A DNA stretch of 64,000 bases, taken from assembly GCA_030431975.1 (NCBI GenBank), contig JAUIHP010000015.1:62001-126000 (forward strand), written 5' to 3'. Shown here piece by piece: positions 26,342 to 34,868 of this stretch. A program made the translations under genes and the position numbers. This DNA comes from a bacterium. GTDB taxonomy: Bacteria > Eisenbacteria > RBG-16-71-46 > CAIMUX01. How positions within the stretch are numbered: position 1 is the stretch's first letter; every line of letters starts with the position of its first letter. The notes under the pieces were generated by a model. It was not told where the DNA came from. It did no database searches and saw only the letters and a list, made by a program, of their open reading frames with translations.

Positions 26342-27211
26342 CTACCTGCCTACCACCAGACGGAGTTCGTCCTCCGGAAACACGGCGAGTTCCTCTTCAA
26401 AGCACTCGACGAGAAGCGAGTCTCCGTTGCTCCATGTCGCGCAAAACTGAACCGAGGGCAACACCGTCGAACGGCCTTGCACCTCGCCGGCGATGTCGGT
26501 GGCCAAGAAATCCCGGCCGACCGGGATGACCGGCCAGGGAACGGAAAAGGTTCCGTCCGCGTCGGTGTGGCTGAAGGGAGCCTCCCGTTGACGCTCGAGG
26601 TCCAACGAATGAACGAGAACTCGTTGCTCGAAAATGCTCGCGTTGTCGTCAAGACCGAGTTCCAGTCGGGCCAGGTAGAGGCCGTTGGGAACGGGGGCGC
26701 CGTGATCATCGTCTCCCGGCCAGAAAAGACGGTGACTACCGGCATCCTGTCGCTCGTCGACGAGCGTACGTACGACCAAAAATCTGTGATCGACCAGTGT
26801 AAGTCGAACCTTCTCCTCGACCGCAGTTACATACTCGAAGAAGCCGGTCTCATCGATCGGGTTGGGCGATGGGGGAAGAAGCTCGGAACGACCACCGTCG
26901 GTTCGGTCGTCTGCGACACGCCCTTCAATCGGAACGGGAGCGGTCCAGGCGAAACGAAAGCCGATTCCGGCGCCCGCGATCGGTTGGTTCGAGCCATCGA
27001 GAAGGCGACCGGTCAGTTCCTGCGGCTCCGGCTCCGTCGGGTTGGGCTCATCGCCGCACCCCGAGTCGATGACCAGCAGGCCGATGCAAGCGCCGTTCAG
27101 AAGAAGTGCGCTGACCGTCCGGCGGAGCCAGGAGCCCCCTTCACGGGCCCCTGTCTTGTTCCAAGACTTCGAGGAACTGGCAGGGAAGCTGGGTTTCGAG
27201 ACATTCGACAT
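26342..27211 (-). CDS. Exported protein: carboxypeptidase-regulatory-like domain with inserted FlgD-type domain
   Basis: A 289-residue protein with an N-terminal hydrophobic stretch (about residues 31-48) ending in I-D-S-G-C; the Cys may be lipidated although the lipobox is not classical. After a Pro/Glu linker comes E-L-T-G-R-L-L-D-G-S-x-x-P-I-A-G-A-G-I, the first strands of a carboxypeptidase-regulatory-like fold. Its partner strands (TDADGTFSVPW, P-V-G-R-D-F) appear only about 105 residues later. Between them lies a complete FlgD-type module (SPNPI, L-V-D-H-R-x-x-V-V-R, FWPGDDDHG, NGLYLARL). So one Ig-like domain appears inserted in another. The start is uncertain. Confidence 0.75.
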   Translation of the reverse strand: MSNVSKPSFPASSSKSWNKTGAREGGSWLRRTVSALLLNGACIGLLVIDSGCGDEPNPTEPEPQELTGRLLDGSNQPIAGAGIGFRFAWTAPVPIEGRVADDRTDGGRSELLPPSPNPIDETGFFEYVTAVEEKVRLTLVDHRFLVVRTLVDERQDAGSHRLFWPGDDDHGAPVPNGLYLARLELGLDDNASIFEQRVLVHSLDLERQREAPFSHTDADGTFSVPWPVIPVGRDFLATDIAGEVQGRSTVLPSVQFCATWSNGDSLLVECFEEELAVFPEDELRLVVGR

Positions 27212-27343
27212 GAGACTCAGTCTACCAAGACTCCTGGAGTTGAAGTGGATTTGTCGGCGGATCTTCCGATGGAGTAATCTTCACCACTTCTCTACCCGGC
27301 GTGTGTCGTTGCGTTTCGACTGATCCGATCCAAGGAGCTCCGC

Positions 27344-28552
27344 ATGAAGATCGAAGTCCACGAGTGCCCGACGCAGGACGATCTCGTCCTTGCGTTCTCT
27401 CCGATCTCCCACTACTTCGGTGGCGATCCCTCGGCAGAGGATCTGAAGCGCATCGCGCAGGTCTTCGATTACCGCCGCGCGATCTACGCAACCGCCGATG
27501 GTGAACCCGCCGGAGGTGCGGCTGCCCACGCATTCGAACTGAGTGTTCCGGGCGGGACGGTACCGGCCGCGGGTGTCACGATCGTAGGAGTCAGGCCGAC
27601 TCATCGACGACGCGGGATCCTTCGTCATCTCATGCGCAAGCAGCTGGACCAGGTTCGGTCCTGGGGAGAACCCGTGGCTTTCCTTTGGGCTTCCGAAGAG
27701 ACCATCTACGGACGTTTCGGTTACGGGTGGGCTACGTGGAACGGTCGCTTCGAACTGACAAAGGCGGACAGTCAGTTCGCGCAGCCGGTCGAACTTACAG
27801 GGCAGATGAAACTGCTGAACAAAGAAGACGCCTACGAACCGATCTCCACGGTGTACGAGAAGATCCGTCCCGGCTATCCAGGGATGTATTCGCGGTCCGA
27901 GAACTGGTGGAAGCTGCGCCGTATGCATGAGCCGGCAGAGCGCAAAGGCAGTGAGATGAATCGTGCCGTGCTTTACATCGATGGAGAGCCGGAAGCGTAC
28001 GCGCTCTACAGGATCCGCACGGAATTCAAAGGCGGGGAAAACGTCGGAGAGGTCCGCATCATCGAGGCCCTGGCCACGAGTCCGGAAGCGACCGCCCAAC
28101 TCTGGCGCTTTCTCCTCGATATCGATTGGTCGCCGAAGGTTCAGGTCGACTTCGTTGCCGTGGACCATCCGCTTCACTTTCTGCTGGCCAGGCCGAGCCG
28201 GATGAAGATGATTCTCGACGATGCCCTCTGGGTTCGTCTGGTTGATGTGGAAGACGCATTGCGCCGCCGGACGATCTCCCAGGCCGAGCCGGTCGTATTG
28301 GAAATTGCCGACGCGTTCTGCCCGGAAAACGAGGGGAGATACCGAGTCGGCCGCGGTGAAGTCGCCCGCACCACGGACGATCCGGATCTGTCGATGGATG
28401 TCAGTGCCCTCGGCTCGGTCTATCTCGGCGGCAACACCTTCGCGGATCTGAACCGAGGTTGCCGAGTCCGTGAGTTGACCTCGGGAGCGGTCGAACGCGC
28501 AGACGCGGTACTCCCTCGCGACCGTGCGCCCTTCTGCCCGGAAGTGTTCTAG
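27344..28552 (+). CDS. Eis-like GNAT N-acetyltransferase
   Basis: A 402-residue cytoplasmic protein with the three-part Eis layout. Residues about 1-140 are the N-terminal GNAT domain with the acetyl-CoA loop V-R-P-T-H-R-R-R-G-I (about 84-93) and a W-A-S-E-E-x-I-Y-G-R-F-G-Y motif. Residues about 150-295 form the second GNAT-like domain. Residues 300-402 are the sterol-carrier-like tail ending in F-C-P-E-V-F, where the free C-terminal carboxylate is catalytic in studied Eis proteins. Eis enzymes acetylate several amines of aminoglycosides or peptides; the natural substrate here is unknown. Its stop is two bases from that of the convergent gene. Confidence 0.9.
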   Translation: MKIEVHECPTQDDLVLAFSPISHYFGGDPSAEDLKRIAQVFDYRRAIYATADGEPAGGAAAHAFELSVPGGTVPAAGVTIVGVRPTHRRRGILRHLMRKQLDQVRSWGEPVAFLWASEETIYGRFGYGWATWNGRFELTKADSQFAQPVELTGQMKLLNKEDAYEPISTVYEKIRPGYPGMYSRSENWWKLRRMHEPAERKGSEMNRAVLYIDGEPEAYALYRIRTEFKGGENVGEVRIIEALATSPEATAQLWRFLLDIDWSPKVQVDFVAVDHPLHFLLARPSRMKMILDDALWVRLVDVEDALRRRTISQAEPVVLEIADAFCPENEGRYRVGRGEVARTTDDPDLSMDVSALGSVYLGGNTFADLNRGCRVRELTSGAVERADAVLPRDRAPFCPEVF

Positions 28553-28554
28553 TT

Positions 28555-31500
28555 CTAGTTCACGCGCACGACGCGAGAGGCGTAGTCAAAGCCTCCGGCC
28601 TTCATCTTCATCCAGTAGACGCCCGCGGAAAGAGCGTTTCCATGATCGTCTCGTCCGTCCCAGACGACGTCGTGGCTCCCCGCCTCCCGAGCTCCTGAGA
28701 CGAGGCTCCGAACGCGTCGGCCCCCCGCGTCGAAGACCGAAATGTCTACCGGGCCCGATTGGCTCAACTGGAAGCGAACCGTCGTCCGGGGATTGAAAGG
28801 ATTCGGCCGTGCTGCGTGCAGAGCGTCGCTTTGTACGTCAGCGGGACCCGTCCAGGGATTCTCGACATCGGACGCGGCACAGTCTTCTTCACAGAGACCG
28901 GGTAGGTTTCCGACGCCGTAGATCCACTCCAGGGCGGACCGAAGTTCATTGGCCGCAGCCTCGATGACGCCCGCCTCCGTTCCGACACAGGCTCCACCTT
29001 CTTCGGCCACGGTGATATGGTGGTAGGAGACACCGTCCACGACCGTTCGATAGTTGGCGACGAGGTTCTCGTTCGTGACCTGGGCGTACTCGGTTTCCGA
29101 GCCAAGGTCATCGACTTGCTGATAGACACGGTTGCCGACTCCTGAACCGATCGGGGCGAGCACGTCGAACGCAAGCTCGGTTGGGCACGCGTTTCCGAAA
29201 GCGTTGTAGACGTAATCCCCCTCGGAGTTGACCGTTTCATACGAGCCAACCGGAGCGGGGCTTTCGACCCGGACGCAGTCGTTCAGGTCTCCCGAGTACG
29301 CGCCGTAACTCGAGGCCACCGCTTCCACCCCAAGGTGGGAGGAGAGGAACGTGGATCCCGCCGATTCGGCCGCGGTCGTCCCTCCGTCACCATTCCAAAT
29401 GAGCCCGCGCCGGTCCGTTTCGCTGCAGACGCTCGCGGTCAGCCAGTCGCCGAACATGACGTAGTCGGATGGATACATGAGTTGGGCGTTCTGGCTTCCG
29501 GTGTTGACGAGGATGCCTCGGTAGCCCAACAGCTGTTGCAAGGTGCAGCCATTGTTGGATTCCGGAGACAGTCCGCGCGCCATGGGCGCTCCGTTGAATG
29601 GGTCGAGGTAATCGTACCGGTCGTGGTCGACGCCGACCGATTCCAAGGCCTCCGTGATGAAGAACTCCGCGCCGCTGTTGAAAGCGTCGACATAGAGCAA
29701 ACACGGAAAGCGCAAGGTACCTTCGTCGTCCCGCCAGCGGGGAAGAATCTCGAACTCCAGGGCAAAACCGCCGGAGGTGTCCGGAAGCAGGAAGTGCTCC
29801 GGGTTTCCGACGTAGTTCGAGGTCACGAAGTACTCGACCTGAGTTCCCGGGAACAGAACACCGTCCGCGATGATCTCATTGGCTTCGGTCAACTCTCCAC
29901 CCGACCCGTCATAGTCGTCATCGTCTTCACGGAAGTACGAGAGGAAGCGGTTCGGCGTCGCGTTGGTACCGATCTGGAACGAATCCATGTAGGCGAACGT
30001 GAACTCGAAGTTCGCTGCCCCGGGATCGTCGATGTTGTGTCCATCGGCGACCCGGTCGCGCCAGCTGGTATAGCGAGAGTCGGCGAGCGGTCCGACGTGG
30101 GGAAGGCGGAACCAAAGCTTCGCTTCCCACTGGGTGGACGCGTCGCTCGGGAACGGGCCCAGGACGTAGAGAGAGTCACCCAGGACCACCGGCTCGGTGT
30201 CCTCGAAGTTGCGGTTACCCGTGACGTCCGCGTTTCCCGGCTCCGACGGATCGGAGATCACGGTGTTCTGGGCGAAGCCATCCTGATACCGCGCCCCCTG
30301 CCCGAACACGATTGACGGAGCATCCGTCTCCCGGGTGACGCCGACGAACGCGTTGTCGAGGAGGGGCGTGAAGTTCGTGATTCCGGAGCAGTCGGGAATC
30401 GTAAACGCGTCACAGGACGAGTAGATTTCGTAGAGAAACCGCACCTGCTCGGCGTCCGCCGGGACGGGCACGTCCGCATCCGTTCCGGTGTTCTGTGCGA
30501 TCTGGCATGCGGGGTCCGATCCGGAGAAGAAGTACGTGCTCTGTCCGACACGCTCCGACCATCCCTCCTCTCCCGTCGCTTCGCAGACTTCGGGGTAGTA
30601 CTCCCAACCGGGGCGGTAGACCACTCCGTTGGCCACGGGAAGGTCGACGTACTGGGTCCATTGGGCAAAGATGCGGAGCTGCCCGGCGCCGGGAAGGTCG
30701 ACGTCATTCAGAAGGTCGACTCTCGGAGTCCGTGCGACGATGTTCGTTCCCTCCGGTTGCTCTCCATTCTCATCGTGGAACTTGAGGACGTTTCCGGAAA
30801 GGTCGCAATCGCAATCGTCTCCGATGTTGTAGTTGGAGACGTCGGCCACGCCGAAGTTCTCGTGGCTCCCGCCGTCACCTGGACACGCTTCGGCAACCCA
30901 GCCACCCAGTCCGGTCTCGAAGTCGGTCAGGTTTCCGTCGATGGAAATATTGTCAAAGCCGCCGGGACCGTAGACGGTCGTGAAACTCCCGTCCTCATCC
31001 GACCACCCGCCGTCCGAAACCATCTCGATCACGATCTGGTAGGACGACTCTCCCTGAAAGTCAGCCGCATCCAGCAGCTCTGCATCGGCGGCACCGACCG
31101 GTGCGGAGATCGGATGGTCCGGAGCCAATCCGATCTGGCCGTCATAGGCCCGAAGCTCGACTCGGTTTCCGCTCGGGAGCAGTTGAAGGTAGACGTAGAT
31201 GTAGTCGAAGTCGGGCTCGGTGTCATTGAAGTGAAGCCAACTGACCGGAACGTCGCTGATCCCGTCGTGGTTGTAGACCGGGCTCGTCAGGGTTTGGCAC
31301 CAGTCATTGCCGTATCCCAGTCCGGCCGCCCAGCAAAGAGCGTTCGCTTCGGAACCGAAGGCGCCGACATAGGCCGAACCGCCGCCCGAAAGGAGCGGAG
31401 CGGGAACGTCATGAGTCGGGTCACTGTTCCACGCTGCGGCCGAGAGGTGGCGGAAGTAGGTGCCGGTTTGGCCGGTCAGGTCCTCCGCGTACCAACCTTC

Positions 31501-31803
31501 GAGAGGGTCCGGCCCGCCGTGATCAAAGGTCCAGGTTTCACCGAGGATGGCGAACCCGTCGTTGTCGACGTAGCCGAACTGAAGAGTCTCCGATCTGGCT
31601 CGGGAAGTGGATTCGTTCTGAATGGATGTTTCAGCTGCCGGATGCGAGGGTGGAAAGTCGAACTCCCACCGTCCCGTTTGAGGGGCGGGCGTCAATCGAA
31701 GTTTCTGACCTGCCTCGGCGGCGTCTGCGGGACTTTGCGTGCAAAGGGTCAGGAAGAGGGCTCCGGAGAGCCATACCGCTGTGTTTGCGGGGCGCATGGA
31801 CAT
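28555..31803 (-). CDS. Very large secreted protein with C-terminal sorting module
   Basis: A 1082-residue exported protein. The ATG at 31803 follows GGAGG by five bases and gives a signal peptide ending A-D-A-A. The N-terminal half is rich in aromatic, Asp and Gly residues and includes L-T-G-Q-T-G-T-Y-F-R-H and three similar E-x-x-Y-D/W segments, consistent with jelly-roll binding domains. Residues about 640-900 resemble a caspase/gingipain-like or ThuA-like region (V-D-H-D-R-Y-D-Y, G-Y-R-G-I-L-V-N-T-G-S, D-W-L), which is only a weak likeness. The tail is a full FlgD-type module (NPFNPRTTVRF, D-A-G-G-R-R-V-R, VWDGRDDHG, GVYWMKM). No catalytic site can be named. It is the largest protein in the window. 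Confidence 0.85.
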   Translation of the reverse strand: MSMRPANTAVWLSGALFLTLCTQSPADAAEAGQKLRLTPAPQTGRWEFDFPPSHPAAETSIQNESTSRARSETLQFGYVDNDGFAILGETWTFDHGGPDPLEGWYAEDLTGQTGTYFRHLSAAAWNSDPTHDVPAPLLSGGGSAYVGAFGSEANALCWAAGLGYGNDWCQTLTSPVYNHDGISDVPVSWLHFNDTEPDFDYIYVYLQLLPSGNRVELRAYDGQIGLAPDHPISAPVGAADAELLDAADFQGESSYQIVIEMVSDGGWSDEDGSFTTVYGPGGFDNISIDGNLTDFETGLGGWVAEACPGDGGSHENFGVADVSNYNIGDDCDCDLSGNVLKFHDENGEQPEGTNIVARTPRVDLLNDVDLPGAGQLRIFAQWTQYVDLPVANGVVYRPGWEYYPEVCEATGEEGWSERVGQSTYFFSGSDPACQIAQNTGTDADVPVPADAEQVRFLYEIYSSCDAFTIPDCSGITNFTPLLDNAFVGVTRETDAPSIVFGQGARYQDGFAQNTVISDPSEPGNADVTGNRNFEDTEPVVLGDSLYVLGPFPSDASTQWEAKLWFRLPHVGPLADSRYTSWRDRVADGHNIDDPGAANFEFTFAYMDSFQIGTNATPNRFLSYFREDDDDYDGSGGELTEANEIIADGVLFPGTQVEYFVTSNYVGNPEHFLLPDTSGGFALEFEILPRWRDDEGTLRFPCLLYVDAFNSGAEFFITEALESVGVDHDRYDYLDPFNGAPMARGLSPESNNGCTLQQLLGYRGILVNTGSQNAQLMYPSDYVMFGDWLTASVCSETDRRGLIWNGDGGTTAAESAGSTFLSSHLGVEAVASSYGAYSGDLNDCVRVESPAPVGSYETVNSEGDYVYNAFGNACPTELAFDVLAPIGSGVGNRVYQQVDDLGSETEYAQVTNENLVANYRTVVDGVSYHHITVAEEGGACVGTEAGVIEAAANELRSALEWIYGVGNLPGLCEEDCAASDVENPWTGPADVQSDALHAARPNPFNPRTTVRFQLSQSGPVDISVFDAGGRRVRSLVSGAREAGSHDVVWDGRDDHGNALSAGVYWMKMKAGGFDYASRVVRVN

Positions 31804-31962
31804 TGTTGCCTCCAGTACCGAGCGAACTCGGTGGATAGAACGATGACATCGCGGGTTGGGAGGGCCCACGACACGGACTATTCCTAAACTGGAGATGGGG
31901 GACTGAGAGCAATATAACACGTCTTCCGAGGAGCGCCAGTACCCGTTGGTAGTTTTTCGAGG

Positions 31963-31990
31963 TTAACGACTCGACATTAACTACTCGACG
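31963..31990. repeat. 14-bp tandem repeat at the end of the VOC gene
   Basis: TTAACGACTCGACA (31963-31976) and TTAACTACTCGACG (31977-31990) differ at two bases. The second copy includes the stop of the gene ending at 31981. Confidence 0.7.
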
Positions 31991-32355
31991 TGCTGATCAA
32001 AGAGAATCGGATTCCCGTCCGGATCGATGAGGGTGAAGCTGGCCGGTCCTTTCGAGGACTCGTCGGCTTCGCTCGTAAGTTCGACTCCCTGCGTCTTCAG
32101 TTGGCGTTGCAGGTCACGAACGTCGGTGAATGACTCCAGCTTCTGCGCCGAGGCGTCCCAACCCGGATTGAAGGTGAGGATGTTCTTGTCGAACATGCCT
32201 TGGAACAGTCCGATCGTGCAGCTCCCGTTCTGGAGGATGAGCCAGTTCTGCGTGGCCTCACCACCGACGACCTGGAAACCCAGCTTCTGATAGAAGTCGC
32301 GGGACGCGGCGAGATCCTTCACGGACAGGCTGATGGAAAAGTGACCGAGATGCAT
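31981..32355 (-). CDS. VOC/glyoxalase-superfamily protein
   Basis: A 124-residue protein with the usual VOC layout: [11 protein letters not shown] at the start, F-Y-Q-K-L-G-F helix, N-W-L-I-L-Q-N-G strand, and the closing [17 protein letters not shown]. Metal-binding positions would be His5 and the Gln/His near the end. It resembles the LMP-like single VOC proteins, not a full glyoxalase I. It is on the same strand as the large secreted gene but 177 bases upstream of it, probably with its own promoter. Substrate unknown. Confidence 0.85.
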   Translation of the reverse strand: MHLGHFSISLSVKDLAASRDFYQKLGFQVVGGEATQNWLILQNGSCTIGLFQGMFDKNILTFNPGWDASAQKLESFTDVRDLQRQLKTQGVELTSEADESSKGPASFTLIDPDGNPILFDQHVE

Positions 32356-32613
32356 GGGGCGGGTTTCCTCCGGTTTCGAATTGGGAATCGGCGATGTTCC
32401 CGCGGAGAGTAGCCGGGGCTGAGCCGGGTTGAAACCCGCTCGTCCGTTGCTTCGTCGTCACAGTCGTGCCGGTCCGTCACGGTCAGACCCGCTGAAATCC
32501 AACCGCGCTCGACCTAACTTCAAGCCGCACTGCGATCTTGAATGGGCTTACCGACACTGGCACACCACTTGCCGTAGGGAGACAGAAAGTCGTTCTCTAA
32601 AAGGAGGTTCTCC

Positions 32614-33330
32614 ATGTTCCGCTCCAAGGTCGCAATCGCCAGTGCCGTCGTCCTGTTCTCCCTCACGGTCCAAAGTCCGGGCCAGGCCGAGTCAAACTTC
32701 CTCGGCGGCCTCTACTTCAACGCCGGTTCGCCGCAGGGCGAGTGGGATGACCAGATCAAGGATGACGCGCTCGGCGTCAATGGGCAGATCTTCTATGCGC
32801 CGTCCAACAGCCCGTTCGCCGTCGGTTTGGACGTGAGCTGGTCGAACTACGGCTCCGTCTCTCGCGAGGAGCCGTTCAACCCGAACATCCCCGAGGTCAC
32901 GCTCGACGTCACGACGAACAACAACCTCGTTCAGTCCTTCTTCGTCCTCCGGGGTCAGATTGGGTCCGGACCGATTCAGCCCTACGCCGACGCACTCGTC
33001 GGGATCCACTACCTCTACACGGAGACCCGCGTCTCCGACGAGGACAACGACGGTTTTGATGCTATCGCAAGTTCGACGAACCAGGATGATGCCGCGTCTG
33101 CCTACGGATTCGGCGGGGGCGTGATGATCCCGCTCTGGCGACAGGACGGAGACTGCAGCGGCCCCCAGTCGTTCCTCATCGACATCGGAGGTCGATACAT
33201 TCGCGGCGGGAAAGCCGAGTATCTGAAGGAAGGTTCTCTTCTCTCAGAAGACGGTCGGGTCCAGATCGAAACGGTCGAGTCGGAAACGGACCTGGCCAAG
33301 CTCCACGTCGGAGTCGCGGTCCGGTTCTAG
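32614..33330 (+). CDS. Outer-membrane beta-barrel protein
   Basis: A 238-residue exported protein. AAGGAGG sits six bases before the ATG; the signal peptide ends in G-Q-A at about residue 25. The mature protein has eight or more amphipathic strands (L-G-G-L-Y-F-N-A-G, V-G-L-D-V-S-W-S-N-Y, Y-A-D-A-L-V-G-I-H-Y-L-Y, Y-G-F-G-G-G-V-M-I-P, L-H-V-G-V-A-V-R-F) and ends in Phe, the barrel-assembly signal. An acidic loop (SDEDNDGFDA) may bind calcium. It is most like the OmpW/OprF-type small barrels. Function unknown. Confidence 0.82.
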   Translation: MFRSKVAIASAVVLFSLTVQSPGQAESNFLGGLYFNAGSPQGEWDDQIKDDALGVNGQIFYAPSNSPFAVGLDVSWSNYGSVSREEPFNPNIPEVTLDVTTNNNLVQSFFVLRGQIGSGPIQPYADALVGIHYLYTETRVSDEDNDGFDAIASSTNQDDAASAYGFGGGVMIPLWRQDGDCSGPQSFLIDIGGRYIRGGKAEYLKEGSLLSEDGRVQIETVESETDLAKLHVGVAVRF

Positions 33331-33432
33331 GTTGGACCTGGTTGATCGAGACGGTTGGGGGTCCGCGACCAGCGGGCCCTCCGGCGGTCTTTCGCGTTTC
33401 TTCGCCGGGCCGGCATCGCCTACCTTGAACAG

Positions 33433-34497
33433 ATGCAACGCGTCGCTGCTCCAGTTGGTCCACCGTGTCGCGGGCCTCGAAGGTCTTTCGCGATTTTCTT
33501 CCTCGGCATCTCGGTGACTTTGTCGCTCACTCTGCCGCCAGCCGCTCTGGCTTCGTTAGATCCATACTTTCCACGCACCGAGTTTGCCGATCGGGTAAGG
33601 CGGTCTGACTTCGTGGTTGTCGGGCGGGTCGATGCGTCGCAAACATCTGTCGTCAGTCTTCACGGACGCGAGACCGTTCTTCGCGTCGACGAGGTGCTCG
33701 TTGGGAACCATCCGGTTGAGAAACTCTGGCTACGCTGGAGTCAGGCTACGGTCCCCCATGATGGACTCATCAGCATGATCGCCTGTGGGGCCGGTCCGCA
33801 ATTGGACAGCGTGGACACCGGGCCATACCTTTGGCTTCTGTATGAGTGGGACGGCATGCGCATCTCGGAGATGCTTCGGCTCGACGGGACGCGACGACAG
33901 GACGTGGAGGACAGGATCTACTCGATCGATGCGGCGCTCGACCAATTCGACGATCTCGTCGGGAAAAGCCGATGGGAACCGTTCCACCGGAGGCAACTCC
34001 TGGCGACCCGTAACTTTCTGAGTCAGCTCCTGAGTCGAATTCCCGAAGGACACGATCCGCCCGCAACTCCCATCTGCCGATCTGATCCGTCGGTTCCACC
34101 GTCGGTCGCCATGCCGATTCTCGCTACCGTCAAAGATGTTCCGGACTCCACCGGTTGGAAACTCTTCACTTCTTACTTCTCGTCATCGGGTGTCGAGCCC
34201 ATCGAGGGCCGGGAAGTTTGTCACCACTTCTACGGAGTCAGAATGGGCTGGTTGGAATCCGTTGTTCCGGCTCGAGCTCCGGAGCCGTCGGAGATCTTGC
34301 CCGTTCGAGGCTATGTTCGCGGCGGAATGGTCAAGGAGGAGCGGGAAGTCATCGTGCTGGAACGGATCGATGATGATGTCGTCGTGCACACGGTTTGGTT
34401 TGACCCCGATACATTGGAAGAACTAGGTCAGCGCCGGTCCTTTGCTACCCCCGGAGTGGTGTCCCACGCCCGGGTCGGACGTCCTGTCGTGCGCTAG
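33433..34497 (+). CDS. Secreted protein of unknown function
   Basis: A 354-residue protein; ATG 33433 gives a signal peptide with basic R-G-P-R-R and a hydrophobic core ending in A-L-A. The frame is open upstream, but the longer starts have no signal sequence. Residues about 45-95 show S-D-F-V-V-V-G-R-V then a V-L-R-V-D-E-V-L-V-G strand, a pattern of small secreted OB/NTR-like domains. A P-Y-L-W-L-L-Y segment and two Cys (C-G-A-G-P, C-H-H-F-Y) follow. The C-terminal half has a strand-rich segment with V-E-P-I-E-G-R-E-V and V-V-V-H-T-V-W-F. No catalytic motif. Convergent with the ThiS-like gene. Confidence 0.7.
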   Translation: MQRVAAPVGPPCRGPRRSFAIFFLGISVTLSLTLPPAALASLDPYFPRTEFADRVRRSDFVVVGRVDASQTSVVSLHGRETVLRVDEVLVGNHPVEKLWLRWSQATVPHDGLISMIACGAGPQLDSVDTGPYLWLLYEWDGMRISEMLRLDGTRRQDVEDRIYSIDAALDQFDDLVGKSRWEPFHRRQLLATRNFLSQLLSRIPEGHDPPATPICRSDPSVPPSVAMPILATVKDVPDSTGWKLFTSYFSSSGVEPIEGREVCHHFYGVRMGWLESVVPARAPEPSEILPVRGYVRGGMVKEEREVIVLERIDDDVVVHTVWFDPDTLEELGQRRSFATPGVVSHARVGRPVVR

Positions 34498-34538
34498 ACA
34501 TGTAGCGCCAGCAGCAAGTGTCCCGCCGCCGACGGACT

Positions 34539-34569
34539 GTCGAGGCTCCGTAGATACGTCAGCCTCGAC
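34539..34569. terminator. Candidate bidirectional terminator
   Basis: A perfect 9-bp stem (GTCGAGGCT/AGCCTCGAC) with a 13-base loop, between convergent genes ending at 34497 and 34584. Confidence 0.5.
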
Positions 34570-34583
34570 CTGGCCGTCGTCGA

Positions 34584-34868
34584 TTAGCCGCCCGAGATGG
34601 CCTGATGGATGAGAAGCTCGTCCCCATCATTCAAAGTGTGCCCGGCGACGTCCTCCCGAAGGAGGGCGTCGCCGTTTACGACACAAAGGACATGCGGGCG
34701 AAGGTCACCGTTCTCGAGCAGAAGATGCTTTTCCAACTGCGGAATCTGATCAAAGGCCGACCGCAACGCCTCGGGGATCGTCTTGCCTCGGACCTGGATC
34801 CGGTCCGTGCCGACGGCCATCTTCAGGACCGCCGGCAGGCGTAGTTCCACCGCAGGAGCGGTCGTCAT
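34584..34868 (-). CDS. ThiS/MoaD-like ubiquitin-fold protein
   Basis: A 94-residue protein. It has the beta-grasp pattern of sulfur carriers: V-E-L-R-L-P-A-V-L, a T-I-P-E-A-L helix, H-V-L-C-V-V-N-G-D strand, L-N-D-G-D-E-L-L-I motif and a free C-terminal G-G. In MoaD and ThiS the terminal glycine is adenylated by MoeB/ThiF and receives sulfur. No E1-like enzyme or molybdopterin/thiamine gene is adjacent. The ATG overlaps the stop of the upstream propeller gene by four bases (ATGA), so the two are coupled. Confidence 0.88.
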   Translation of the reverse strand: MTTAPAVELRLPAVLKMAVGTDRIQVRGKTIPEALRSAFDQIPQLEKHLLLENGDLRPHVLCVVNGDALLREDVAGHTLNDGDELLIHQAISGG

